A DNA stretch of 64,000 bases from Clostridium carboxidivorans P7 (GCF_001038625.1 NZ_CP011803.1:4712001-4776000), one strand, 5' to 3'; shown: positions 51,755-60,803, counted from the stretch's first letter. Made by a program: numbers and translations. Notes: a model not told the origin generated them from the sequence alone.

Positions 51755-53863
51755 ATGTCAATGAGTGCTGAACATGCAATGGAGTTAAAAAATGAATTAG
51801 CTGTTGTATGTTGTAGAACAGAAGAAGGAACAATAATATCAGCAGACAATTTAGAGGATCCAGGTATATTCCCAGATATGGTGGATTCAGGACTTTTAAC
51901 AATACCAGATAACTGCTTAAAGATAGGTGAGGTTTTAGGAGCAAAGCTACTAAAAACTATAGATTCACTTACACCATTAACTCCAGATGTTTTAGAAGGA
52001 GTTAGTACTATGGCTTCCGAAGGAAATTCAGATGCACAAGCTGAAGAATTAACTGAAGGAAGTGAAAAAGCAGTTTTAAAATATAATAAAAAAGCAGGAG
52101 AAACTATTAGTGTTGAAGATTTAGAAAATCCAATGAACTTTGAAAAATTAGAAGACTCATTACTATTAAAATTAGATGATGCAGTTTTAACAAGAGAAGA
52201 AGTAATTGGAGCAACATTAAAGGTAGATGCACCAGCATTAACTCCTGTAACACCTGATCTATTAGAAGGATATGAGGAGGAAGTAATAATGTCAGAAGCA
52301 CCAAAATCAACAACAAGTGTATCCGGCGGCGTTCTTAGAATTAAGATAGCTGAAGGAAAAGGTATTGATATTGAAGTACCTTTAAATGTTCAAGGAACAT
52401 CTCAGGCAGCAGCTACTGCACCACAAGCACCATTAGCAGTAAAAGCACAAAAAATTGTTAATGCTGAAGCTCCAGCAGCAGCAGTTAAGCTTGAAGAAAA
52501 GGTTGTAAGAACTCTTACAAGAAAATATTTCAAAATCAATAAAGTAGAGTTTGGACCAGAAACAAAAATTGAAGGAACAACTCTTTACATCAGAGAAAAT
52601 GTTTGTGATGATGCTGTAAAAATAAACAAATTAGTTAAAGAAATAAAGGTTGATATAATAACTCCAGATAAGTATAACACTTATAGTGAAACAATAATGG
52701 ATGTTCAACCAATAGCTACTAAAGAAGGAGACAACAAGTTAGGTTCAGGCGTAACTAGAGTAATTGATGGTGTTATAGTAATGGTTACTGGAACAGATGA
52801 AAATGGAGTTCAAATAGGAGAATTCGGTTCATCAGAAGGTATACTTGAAGAAAACATTCAATTTGGAAGACCAGGAGCACCTGATAAGGGAGAAATCTTC
52901 ATAAAAACTCAAGTAACAATAGCTGCAGGAACTAACATGGAAAGACCAGGTCCTCTAGCTGCTCATACAGCTACAGATATTATAACTCAAGAAATCAGAG
53001 AAGCTTTAAAGAATGCTGATGAATCTTTAGTAACAAGTACAGAAGTATTTGAACAAAAGAGAAGACCAGGAAAGAAAAAAGTTATCATTGTTAAAGAAAT
53101 AATGGGTCAAGGTGCTATGCACGATAACTTAATATTACCAGTTGAGCCAGTAGGAGTACTTGGAGCAAAACCAAACGTTGATTTAGGAAATGTTCCTGTA
53201 ATGTTATCACCACTTGAAGTTGCTGATGGAGGAATTCATGCATTAACTTGTATAGGACCTGCATCAAAAGAATGTTCAAGACATTACTGGAGAGAACCAC
53301 TTGTTCATGAAGCTTTAAATGATCCAGAATTAGATCTTTGTGGAGTATTATTTGTAGGAAGTCCACAAATCAACAGTGAAAAATTCTATGTATCAGAAAG
53401 AATGGGAATGATAGTAGAAGCTTTAGATGTTGATGGAGCTTTTGTTACAACAGAAGGATTTGGAAACAACCACATTGACTTTGCAAGTCACATTGAACAA
53501 ATTGGTATGAGAGATATTCCATGTGTAGGATTCTCATTCTGCGCAGTACAAGGAGCTTTAGTTGTTGGTAACAAGTACATGAAGTACATGGTTGATAACA
53601 ACAAGTCAGAAGCTGGAATTGAAAATGAAGTTTTAAGCTGTAATACATTATGTCCAGAAGATGCAATAAGAGGAATATCAATGCTTAAAGCAGCTATGGG
53701 TGGAGAAGAAGTTAAAGCTTCAGAAAGAAAATGGAATGCAAATGTTAAAGAAAACAATCTAGAGTTAGTTGAAAAGACTACAGCAACTTCAATAGAAAGA
53801 GTTGAAAATGAAACTGCTGTTCCAGTAAGCCAAAAGAGACTTGAAAAATATTCAACAAAGTAG
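51755..53863 (+). CDS. prdA: D-proline reductase proprotein PrdA, copy 2
   Basis: 702 residues, colinear with copy 1 throughout. The two N-terminal units end LTPLTPDVLEG and LTPVTPDLLEG. The linker after GGVLRIKIAEGKGID is Ala/Pro-rich (QAAATAPQAPLAVKAQK). The cleavage and pyruvoyl site is Cys499 in HALTCIGPASKECS. Codons are more often C-ending (AAC, ATC, CAC) than in copy 1, a sign of selection for high expression. ATG after AAGGAGGT, 14 bp after prdC. Probably the main catalytic copy (inference). Confidence 0.95.
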   Translation: MSMSAEHAMELKNELAVVCCRTEEGTIISADNLEDPGIFPDMVDSGLLTIPDNCLKIGEVLGAKLLKTIDSLTPLTPDVLEGVSTMASEGNSDAQAEELTEGSEKAVLKYNKKAGETISVEDLENPMNFEKLEDSLLLKLDDAVLTREEVIGATLKVDAPALTPVTPDLLEGYEEEVIMSEAPKSTTSVSGGVLRIKIAEGKGIDIEVPLNVQGTSQAAATAPQAPLAVKAQKIVNAEAPAAAVKLEEKVVRTLTRKYFKINKVEFGPETKIEGTTLYIRENVCDDAVKINKLVKEIKVDIITPDKYNTYSETIMDVQPIATKEGDNKLGSGVTRVIDGVIVMVTGTDENGVQIGEFGSSEGILEENIQFGRPGAPDKGEIFIKTQVTIAAGTNMERPGPLAAHTATDIITQEIREALKNADESLVTSTEVFEQKRRPGKKKVIIVKEIMGQGAMHDNLILPVEPVGVLGAKPNVDLGNVPVMLSPLEVADGGIHALTCIGPASKECSRHYWREPLVHEALNDPELDLCGVLFVGSPQINSEKFYVSERMGMIVEALDVDGAFVTTEGFGNNHIDFASHIEQIGMRDIPCVGFSFCAVQGALVVGNKYMKYMVDNNKSEAGIENEVLSCNTLCPEDAIRGISMLKAAMGGEEVKASERKWNANVKENNLELVEKTTATSIERVENETAVPVSQKRLEKYSTK

Positions 53864-53872
53864 GCGCTTAAT

Positions 53873-54133
53873 ATGGATTTAAAATATGGTGATAAAATCA
53901 TTGAAATGCAAGGCGTAATTGTAGAAGTTCATGACGGATGCGTTGCAGTAGACCTTAAAGGAAGATTAGGATATTTAAAAGTACCTATGAGAATGCTTAT
54001 AACAGATTACCCTTTAAAGGTAGGTCAAGAAGTTGGCTTTAAGATGAGTTTTATAGAAGTTTTGTCAGAAGAAGCTAATGAAAAATATGTTAGCAATATA
54101 GATATAAGAAATAGAAAGGAAGGAAAATTATAA
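53873..54133 (+). CDS. Small conserved protein of the prd cassette, copy 2
   Basis: 86 residues, close paralogue of the gene at 45678 (MDLKYGDKIIEMQGVIVEV, DLKGRLGYLKVPMRML, KVGQEVGFKMSFIEVL). Same beta-barrel-like pattern. Its stop overlaps the prdB start codon as TAATG, so translation is coupled. No obvious Shine-Dalgarno; it starts 9 bp after the prdA stop and may depend on coupling. Function unknown. Confidence 0.8.
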   Translation: MDLKYGDKIIEMQGVIVEVHDGCVAVDLKGRLGYLKVPMRMLITDYPLKVGQEVGFKMSFIEVLSEEANEKYVSNIDIRNRKEGKL

Positions 54134-54858
54134 TGGATTTAACAATTGTTAAAGGATTACAATCAGAAATATTTGTTCCTATAACTCCTCCACCAGTTTG
54201 GGCTCCTGTAACAAAAGAGCTTAAAGATATGAAAGTAGCTATAGCTACAGCGGCTGGTGTACATTTAAAATCTGATAAGAGATTTAATTTAGCAGGAGAC
54301 TTTACATTTAGAAAAATACCAGGAGATGCACCATCAAGCGAACTTATGGTATCACATGGTGGATATGATAATGGAGATGTTAATAAAGACATCAACTGCA
54401 TGTTCCCAATTGATAGATTAAAAGAACTTGTACAAGAAGGATTTATAAAAGAAATCGCACCAACTCATATAGGATTCATGGGCGGCGGCGGAAACCAGGA
54501 AAAATTCAAGAATGAAACTGGTCCAGAAATCGCTAGAATTCTTAAAGAAGAAGGCGTAGATGCAGTCCTAATGACAGCTGGATGAGGAACTTGCCACCGC
54601 TCTGCAGTTTTGGTGCAGAGAGCAATCGAAGAAGCAGGAATACCTACAATATGTATAGCTGCTTTACCACCAGTAGTTAAACAAACAGGAACTCCAAGAG
54701 CAGTTGCTCCAAGAGTACCAATGGGAGCTAATGCAGGAGCACCACATGATGTTGCTATGCAAACAGCTATAGTTAAAGACTCATTAGTAGAGTTAACTAA
54801 GATAACTACTGCAGGAACAATAGTTCCACTTCCATATGAATATATAGCAAAAGTTTAA
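54133..54858 (+). CDS. prdB: D-proline reductase selenoprotein PrdB, copy 2
   Basis: 241 residues with Sec151 from TGA 54583-54585 in TAG-Sec-GTCHRSAVLVQRAIEEAG. Colinear with copy 1. For the 51 bases from the UGA the two copies differ at a single base although flanks differ more, pointing to selection on the SECIS hairpin. ATG after AAAGGAAGG, overlapping the preceding stop by one base. Confidence 0.96.
54600..54620 (+). promoter_or_regulatory. SECIS-like hairpin in prdB copy 2
   Basis: CTCTGCA / TGCAGAG with loop GTTTTGG, 14 bases after the UGA; identical to copy 1. Confidence 0.85.
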
Positions 54859-54885
54859 TCAGAAGTTAGAAAATAGTAACTATAA

Positions 54886-54926
54886 TATAGGAACTAGGAA
54901 CTAAAAACTAGTTTCTAGTTCCTATA
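54886..54926 (+). terminator. Hairpin between prdB and prdD, operon 2
   Basis: TATAGGAACTAGGAACTA / TAGTTTCTAGTTCCTATA with one mismatch and a short A-rich loop, no strong T tract. Its sequence differs from the operon 1 hairpin but its position is the same. Confidence 0.6.
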
Positions 54927-54964
54927 TATTAATATTTTTTATTAAAATAAACGTGGTGATATAT

Positions 54965-55726
54965 ATGGAAAAGCAAATAGAAATCAGAAGATTAGTTGTA
55001 AAGACTTTTCATATAACAAAAGTTAAGTTTGCTGAAAGAACCTATATAGAAAACGGTGTATTGTATTTAAAAAATGATATACAAAATGGAATATCAGTAG
55101 ACGAAAAACTTATAAAACATATAGAAGTTAAAATCATAAATCCTGATAATCACAATACATTTGTAAATTCAATAATGGATTTTTCTCCAATAGCTGTAAA
55201 GGTATTAGGGAAAATAGGAGAAGGTATAACTCATGTACTTACAGGAGTAAATGTGATGCTTACAGGAGTAGATGAAGAGGGAATACAAGTTGCAGAATTT
55301 GGTTCTTCTGAAGGTATACTAAATGAACAAGTTGTATTTGGAAGAGCTGGTACTCCGGCTAAGAATGACATATTAATTCATATAAATGTTACTCTAAAAG
55401 CTGGTAAAGGAACAAGTAGGCCAGGTCCCATGTCAGCACATGAAGTTTCTGATAAGATAATTAGTGAAATAAGAAGCTGCTTAAAGCAATTAAGTGGAAG
55501 AGTGTGCGACGAAAAGTATGAATATTTTGATAAGATAAAGCCTGGAAAGAAGAAAGTAGTTATTATAAAACAAGTTGCTGGCCAAGGCGCTATGTATGAT
55601 ACAGGACTTTTAAGTAAAGAACCAGGTGGTTTTGTAGGATGTAGATCTATTATAGATATGGGTAATATGCCTATAGTATTAAGTCCTAATGAATACAGAG
55701 ATGGTGCATTAAGAGCCATGAACTAA
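54965..55726 (+). CDS. prdD: PrdD, copy 2 (paralogue of the PrdA central domain)
   Basis: 253 residues, colinear with copy 1: MEKQIEIRRLVVKTFHITKV, NSIMDFSPIAVKVLG, VNVMLTGVDEEGIQVAEFGS and the same end SPNEYRDGALRAMN. ATG at 54965 is preferred because GTGGTG just upstream is the ribosome site; two earlier GTG codons overlap it. Contains a conserved cysteine in FVGCRSIIDMGN. Accessory gene of unknown role. Confidence 0.88.
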   Translation: MEKQIEIRRLVVKTFHITKVKFAERTYIENGVLYLKNDIQNGISVDEKLIKHIEVKIINPDNHNTFVNSIMDFSPIAVKVLGKIGEGITHVLTGVNVMLTGVDEEGIQVAEFGSSEGILNEQVVFGRAGTPAKNDILIHINVTLKAGKGTSRPGPMSAHEVSDKIISEIRSCLKQLSGRVCDEKYEYFDKIKPGKKKVVIIKQVAGQGAMYDTGLLSKEPGGFVGCRSIIDMGNMPIVLSPNEYRDGALRAMN

Positions 55727-55747
55727 ATTATATAGGAGGGTATTACT

Positions 55748-56224
55748 ATGGGAATAGGACCATCTACAAAAGAAACAACATTACATCATTTTAGAGATCC
55801 GCTGCTTAATGTAGTCTCTAATGATGATGATGTGGATCTTTTAGGGATTATAGTAGCAGGAACACCACAAGAAAATGAAGATAAGGTATTTGTTGCACAG
55901 AGAGCAGCATCTTGGGTTGAAGCTATGAGAGCAGATGGAGTCATAGTATCTATTGACGGTTGGGGAAACAGTAATATTGATTTTGCTACTGCTTTGGAAG
56001 AAGTAGGAAAAAGGGGTATTCCAGTAGTTGGAATGAGCTTTGTAGGAACTCAAGCACAGTTTGTAGTTACTAATCAATATATGGATACTATAGTAGACTT
56101 TAATAAATCAAAAGATGGAATTGAAACAGAAGTTGTGGGAGAAAACAACGTAGTAGAACTTGATGCTAAAAAGGCTTTAGCATTTTTAAAATTGAAAATG
56201 AAAAACAAGGAGGCACAAAAATGA
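55748..56224 (+). CDS. prdE: PrdE, copy 2 (paralogue of the PrdA C-terminal subunit)
   Basis: 158 residues, nearly the same as copy 1 (MGIGPSTKETTLHHFRDPLL, VDLLGIIVAGTPQENEDKVF, QFVVTNQYMDTIVDFNKSKD). Like copy 1, it begins at the position of the PrdA self-cleavage site and lacks the pyruvoyl-forming cysteine. ATG after TAGGAGGG. Its stop overlaps the prdF start as ATGA. Confidence 0.88.
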   Translation: MGIGPSTKETTLHHFRDPLLNVVSNDDDVDLLGIIVAGTPQENEDKVFVAQRAASWVEAMRADGVIVSIDGWGNSNIDFATALEEVGKRGIPVVGMSFVGTQAQFVVTNQYMDTIVDFNKSKDGIETEVVGENNVVELDAKKALAFLKLKMKNKEAQK

Positions 56225-57228
56225 AAACAACAAAAACAATATTTGCAATAGACTCACATACTATGGGAGAGCCAACAAGAATAGTGGTAGGTGGAGTGCC
56301 TAATATCCCTGGAAAAACAATGCCAGAAAAGAAAGCTTATCTTGAAGAGAATTTAGATTATGTAAGAACAGCTATAATGCTTGAACCAAGAGGACATAAT
56401 GATATGTTTGGTTCAATAATAACACAGCCAACAAGTGAAGAAGCAGATCTTGGAATAATATTCATGGATGGCGGTGGATATTTAAATATGTGTGGACATG
56501 GTTCCATAGGAGCTGCAACTGTAGCTGTAGAAGAAGGTATGGTTGAAGTAACTGAGCCAGTAACAAAAATTACTTTAGAAGCTCCAGCAGGATTAGTTAA
56601 AGCAAATGTTAAAGTAGAAAATGGAAAAGCAAAAGAAGTTTCTATAGTTAATGTACCAGCATTCCTTTATAAAAGAAATGTAGAAGTAGATGTGCCTGGA
56701 ATAGGCAAAGTATCAATGGATATATCTTTTGGAGGAAGTTTCTTTGCTATAGTTAAAGCTGAAAACCTAGGAATAGAAATATGTCCATCAAATGCACAGA
56801 AGATAATAGAAATAGGAATGAAAGTTATAAAAGCTGTTAATGAACAAGTTGAAATACAGCATCCAACACTTCCACATATAAAGACTGTAGATTTATGTGA
56901 AATATATGGACCTGCTAAAAGTGCTGATGCAACTTTACAAAATGCAGTTGTATTTGGACAGGGACAGCTTGATAGATCACCATGTGGAACTGGAACTAGT
57001 GCTAAATTAGCAACACTTTATGCAAAAGGTGAACTAAAAATAAATGAAGATTTCATATATGAAAGTATTTTAGAGACAAAATTTAGAGGAAGAGTATTAG
57101 AAGAAACTAAGGTTGGAGATTTTGATGCTATAATTCCTGAAATTACAGGAAGTGCGTTCATAACAGGACACAATCAATTCTTCATAGATCCAGAAGATCC
57201 AGTTAAACATGGATTTATTTTAAAATAA
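56221..57228 (+). CDS. prdF: Proline racemase PrdF, copy 2
   Basis: 335 residues, colinear with copy 1. Catalytic cysteines Cys91 (LNMCGHGSIGAAT) and Cys255 (DRSPCGTGTSAKLA). It differs mainly on the surface, for example LPHIKTVDLCEIYGPAKSAD. Start ATG overlaps the prdE stop by 4 bp, with AAGGAGGC upstream. Provides D-proline to the reductase. Confidence 0.95.
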   Translation: MKTTKTIFAIDSHTMGEPTRIVVGGVPNIPGKTMPEKKAYLEENLDYVRTAIMLEPRGHNDMFGSIITQPTSEEADLGIIFMDGGGYLNMCGHGSIGAATVAVEEGMVEVTEPVTKITLEAPAGLVKANVKVENGKAKEVSIVNVPAFLYKRNVEVDVPGIGKVSMDISFGGSFFAIVKAENLGIEICPSNAQKIIEIGMKVIKAVNEQVEIQHPTLPHIKTVDLCEIYGPAKSADATLQNAVVFGQGQLDRSPCGTGTSAKLATLYAKGELKINEDFIYESILETKFRGRVLEETKVGDFDAIIPEITGSAFITGHNQFFIDPEDPVKHGFILK

Positions 57229-57343
57229 AGTCTCAAAAGTACAAAGTTGTATTGAAAGAATTGCAATACACTGGTATATTAGTTAGGTATGGTACACTGC
57301 AATTCAACTATAAAATATTAAATAGAAACGAGGAGGCTGTGAA

Positions 57344-58225
57344 ATGGTAAAAATAGTATTCGGTATATTAATACTTTTAGTATTATACTTTGCATTCGTA
57401 TTTTTTACAGACTATGCTAAGGCTGCAAAAGAAGGAAAAATTGAAAAGACAAATTTCTTTGCCCTTGGATTAGTAGGATTTATTACAAACTTTTTTGATA
57501 CATTAGGAATAGGAAGTTTTTCACCAACAACTGCATTATTAAAGGCATTTCACCTTTCAAAGGATAGAACTATACCAGGAACGCTTAATGTAGCATGTAC
57601 TATACCTGTAGGCATAGAAGCACTTATTTTTATAACGGTTATAAAAGTAGAACCGATAACACTTTTCTCAATGCTTGCTGCAGCAACTATAGGCGCAATA
57701 GTAGGCGCTGGAATTGTAGCAAAACTTGATGAAAAGAAAATACAGCTTGGCATGGGAGTAGCATTAATTGTAGTTGTAATAATAATGCTTGCACAACAAT
57801 TAAATCTGATGCCTTCAGGTGGAGAAGCTATTGGACTTACAGGTATAAAGCTTGTAATAGCAGTAGTTGCTAATTTTATATTAGGAGCGCTTATGACATT
57901 AGGAATAGGACTTTATGCTCCATGTATGGCACTAGTATTTGCGCTTGGAATGAGCCCTAAAATAGCATTCCCAATAATGATGGGATCTTGTGCATTCTTG
58001 ATGCCAGCTGCAGCAGCTAAATTTATTAAAGAAGATGCATATGATAGAAAAGCATCTATGGCTATAACTATATTTGGATCTGTAGGAGTTTTTATAGCAG
58101 CATATATAGTTAAGACACTTCCATTAAATATTTTGAAGTGGTTAGTAATAGTAGTTATTCTTTATACATCAGTTCTAATGTTTAGATCTGCAAGTAAATC
58201 AAAACCTGTTGCAGAACAAGGTTAA
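57344..58225 (+). CDS. TSUP (TauE/SafE) family membrane permease, copy 2
   Basis: 293 residues, close paralogue of the permease ending operon 1 (NFFDTLGIGSFSPTTALLKA, NFILGALMTLGIGLYAPCMAL, MMGSCAFLMPAAAAKF). Same two-half topology. Kept at the end of both cassettes through their divergence, which supports a job in proline fermentation. ATG after CGAGGAGGC. Substrate unknown. Confidence 0.88.
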   Translation: MVKIVFGILILLVLYFAFVFFTDYAKAAKEGKIEKTNFFALGLVGFITNFFDTLGIGSFSPTTALLKAFHLSKDRTIPGTLNVACTIPVGIEALIFITVIKVEPITLFSMLAAATIGAIVGAGIVAKLDEKKIQLGMGVALIVVVIIMLAQQLNLMPSGGEAIGLTGIKLVIAVVANFILGALMTLGIGLYAPCMALVFALGMSPKIAFPIMMGSCAFLMPAAAAKFIKEDAYDRKASMAITIFGSVGVFIAAYIVKTLPLNILKWLVIVVILYTSVLMFRSASKSKPVAEQG

Positions 58226-58246
58226 AATATTAACAAAATAAGTAAG

Positions 58247-58282
58247 AGAGTCCATAATGTTGAAATTATGGACTCTTTTTTT
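58247..58282 (+). terminator. Terminator of prd operon 2
   Basis: AGAGTCCATAAT / ATTATGGACTCT stem followed by T7. Confidence 0.88.
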
Positions 58283-58351
58283 AGAATAAAACATTATTAA
58301 ATGAAAAGACTAATTATGAAAAAAGCTTATATATAAAAGGAGTGCTGAAAC

Positions 58352-58477
58352 ATGAATAAATCTAAGAAAGGCAATGTAAATGCTAAAGAAGTTAATATAG
58401 GCACTAAAAGAACACAAGATAGTAAAGTACTAGAAAAACAACATAGAAAAGAAAGAAAGGCTGATAATAATGAATAA
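58352..58477 (+). CDS. 41-residue basic protein, unknown
   Basis: MNKSKKGNVNAKEVNIGTKR then QDSKVLEKQHRKERKADNNE. Highly charged, no hydrophobic core, probably disordered. AAAGGAGTG stands nine bases before the ATG. It overlaps the next small gene by 8 bp (in another frame). The size, composition and pairing recall small clostridial spore-associated or nucleic-acid-binding proteins, but no family is certain. Confidence 0.55.
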   Translation: MNKSKKGNVNAKEVNIGTKRTQDSKVLEKQHRKERKADNNE

Positions 58478-58604
58478 AGTAGAGAAAAGAGATTTACAGC
58501 GAGACTTTAAAAAATCACATAATAAACCTGGTAGTTACCCTACACCTGAAGAGGAAGGAAGAGCAATAAAAAAAGATAGAAATAGTGTAAGAACAACAGA
58601 TTAA
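58470..58604 (+). CDS. 44-residue charged protein, unknown
   Basis: MNKVEKRDLQRDFKKSHNKP then GSYPTPEEEGRAIKKDRNSV and RTTD. Starts inside the end of the preceding small gene, with AAAGGCTG about 10 bases upstream, so translation may be coupled. Soluble and charged. No homologue recognised. A good terminator 55 bp later supports a real two-gene transcript. Confidence 0.5.
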   Translation: MNKVEKRDLQRDFKKSHNKPGSYPTPEEEGRAIKKDRNSVRTTD

Positions 58605-58658
58605 GTTTTGGATTGGATAATAAGAAGTTTTTAAATCTAGAAAGTTAATTCATATGTT

Positions 58659-58694
58659 AAAAATATTGCGAAGCTTTGCTTCGCAATATTTTTA
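58659..58694 (+). terminator. Terminator after the two small genes
   Basis: AAAAATATTGCGAAG CTTTG CTTCGCAATATTTTT, a perfect 15-bp stem. Confidence 0.85.
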
Positions 58695-58764
58695 AACTAA
58701 TATAATTTAATATATAATATAATTATCAAATAAAATTTTAATTTGAATTTTAGGGTGATATAAA

Positions 58765-59376
58765 ATGAAAAAGTTAAATAGAGATTTTTATAATAGAGAT
58801 ACTTTGTTAGTTGCAAAGGAACTTTTAGGAAAAGTTTTAGTACATGAAATTGGTGGAAAGAAAGTATCAGGTAAAATAGTAGAGGTGGAAGCTTATAGAG
58901 GTACTTTGGATAAAGCGGCTCATTCTTATAGTGGAAAGGTAACTCCAAGAACTGAAGTTATGTATGGAAAAGCAGGCGTTGCTTATGTTTATTTTATATA
59001 TGGTATGTATTATTGTTTTAATATAGTTACTCGAGAAGAAGGAATGCCAGAGGCCATTTTAGTTAGAGCTTTGGAGCCGGTAGAAGGTCTCGAGTATATG
59101 GTTTATAATAGATATAAAAAATCTTATGAAGATTTAACTAAATATCAAATAAAAAATTTATCAAATGGACCAGGAAAGTTGTGCAATGCTATGGGTATAG
59201 ATAAAACGTTAAATAAAGAGGATTTATGTGGAGATAAACTATATATAGAAGATGGACTAGATGATAATTTTAATATAAAAACCGCTAAAAGAGTAGGAAT
59301 AGATTATGCAGAGGAAGCAAGGGATTATTTATGGAGATTTTACATAGATGCTAATCCTAATGTATCTGTAAAATAA
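58765..59376 (+). CDS. 3-methyladenine DNA glycosylase (AAG/MPG type)
   Basis: Excises alkylated and deaminated purines from DNA. 203 residues, usual length. KIVEVEAYRG contains the catalytic Glu, and GVAYVYFIYGMYYCFNIVT the intercalating Tyr region. ILVRALEPVEG and LSNGPGKLCNAMGI complete the family pattern. ATG after AGGGTGA. The next gene follows 22 bp later. Confidence 0.93.
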   Translation: MKKLNRDFYNRDTLLVAKELLGKVLVHEIGGKKVSGKIVEVEAYRGTLDKAAHSYSGKVTPRTEVMYGKAGVAYVYFIYGMYYCFNIVTREEGMPEAILVRALEPVEGLEYMVYNRYKKSYEDLTKYQIKNLSNGPGKLCNAMGIDKTLNKEDLCGDKLYIEDGLDDNFNIKTAKRVGIDYAEEARDYLWRFYIDANPNVSVK

Positions 59377-59398
59377 TTTTAAAGAGGAAACTTTAATT

Positions 59399-59644
59399 AT
59401 GAATTATGTTTATATATTACAATGTATAGATGGAACACTTTATACGGGATATACTAATGATTTAAATAAAAGAATACAGGTACACAATAGCGGAAAGGGA
59501 GCTAAATATACAAGGGGAAGATTACCAGTTAAATTAGTATATTCTGAGGAATTTAATACAAAAAATGAAGCATTAAAAAGAGAATATGCTATAAAGCTAA
59601 TGAAAAGAAAAAGAAAATTAGAGCTTATTAATAGTATAAAATAA
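59399..59644 (+). CDS. GIY-YIG domain protein (YhbQ/UPF0213 type)
   Basis: 81 residues, a stand-alone GIY-YIG nuclease domain: NYVYILQCIDGTLYTGYTND gives the YVY...GYT signature, followed by the Arg in LNKRIQVHN and AKYTRGRLPVKLVY. The Glu in NEALKREYAIK is the likely metal ligand. Family members are small single-domain proteins of poorly known DNA role. Probably co-transcribed with the glycosylase just upstream. ATG after AGAGGAAA. Confidence 0.9.
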   Translation: MNYVYILQCIDGTLYTGYTNDLNKRIQVHNSGKGAKYTRGRLPVKLVYSEEFNTKNEALKREYAIKLMKRKRKLELINSIK

Positions 59645-59723
59645 ATATATAAATATATTTTCACCATTATGCAAAGTAATACATATTATAACAATATAGC
59701 AAGCATAATTTGGAGTGAATATA

Positions 59724-60791
59724 TTGATATATGCATTAATTCTTGCAGGTGGTAAGGGCACTAGGCTTTTTCCACTTTCTAGGTCAAAAAATCCAAAGCA
59801 ATTTTTGAAAGTTATAGATAATAAAAGTTTTTTAAGAAATACTGTGGATAGAATAATACCTTTAGTAACCAAAGAGAATATATATGTGGTTACTAATAAG
59901 GAATATATAGATAAGGTATATGAGGAATTAGAGGATATAGATAAAAATAATATTTTCATAGAACCTGAAAATAGAGAAACTGCAACTTGTATAGGGCTTT
60001 CAGCAGCAAAGTTATTTAAAAAAGATCAAAATGCTACAATGATAATTTTGCCGTCTGATCACTATATTGAAAGTGAAAAACTATTTAAAAGTACACTTTC
60101 ACATGCAATAGGAATTGCCGAAAAAAAGAGGGGATTGGTGACAATAGGTGTAAAACCTACAAGAGCTGAAACAGGATACGGTTATATTGAAATGGGTGAA
60201 GAAGTAAACTCTAGTATTAAGAGTTTTAAAGTAGAAAGGTTTTTAGAAAAACCTAATTCTGAAGTGGCAAAAGATTTAGTTATGAAAGGTACCTACTTGT
60301 GGAATAGTGGAATATTTGTATGGAGAGCAGATGTGTTTTTAAGGGAAATGCAGAAGTATCTTCCTAAAATGCACAAGAGTATTATAGCTATATATGATCA
60401 ATTAGATACTAGTAATGAAGAAAAAACTATAAGGGAACAATATAAAATTATAGATGGAATATCTGTAGATTTTGGTATAATGCAAAAAACTAGAAAAGCT
60501 TATGTTATAAAATGTGAGTTTGCCTGGGATGATATGGGCACCTTTGCTGCATTATCACGATTTTTAAAGAAATCTAAAGGCAATAGTTTTATGGGTAATG
60601 TGTTTATGGAAAATAGTGAGAATTGCAGCGTATTTGGAAATGACAGACTTATAATAACTTTTGGAACTAAGGATCTAGTAATAGTAGATGATGGCGATGT
60701 AGTATTAATTATGGACAAAAATAAAGATCAAGAAATAAAATATCTTGTGAATTTATTAAAAAATGAAAAAAATATGGATAAATATTTATAG
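59724..60791 (+). CDS. Mannose-1-phosphate guanylyltransferase
   Basis: Makes GDP-mannose from mannose-1-phosphate and GTP for surface glycans. 355 residues. The nucleotidyltransferase signature LILAGGKGTRLFPLS is followed by KNPKQFL, VTNKEY, IILPSDHYI and the mannose-site FLEKPNSEVA. TTG at 59724 is chosen because TTGGAGTG is its ribosome site; a GTG nine bases earlier lies inside that site. No isomerase (type II PMI) domain follows, so it is the single-function form. Neighbours are unrelated. Confidence 0.9.
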   Translation: MIYALILAGGKGTRLFPLSRSKNPKQFLKVIDNKSFLRNTVDRIIPLVTKENIYVVTNKEYIDKVYEELEDIDKNNIFIEPENRETATCIGLSAAKLFKKDQNATMIILPSDHYIESEKLFKSTLSHAIGIAEKKRGLVTIGVKPTRAETGYGYIEMGEEVNSSIKSFKVERFLEKPNSEVAKDLVMKGTYLWNSGIFVWRADVFLREMQKYLPKMHKSIIAIYDQLDTSNEEKTIREQYKIIDGISVDFGIMQKTRKAYVIKCEFAWDDMGTFAALSRFLKKSKGNSFMGNVFMENSENCSVFGNDRLIITFGTKDLVIVDDGDVVLIMDKNKDQEIKYLVNLLKNEKNMDKYL

Positions 60792-60803
60792 TAAATTAGA
60801 AGG

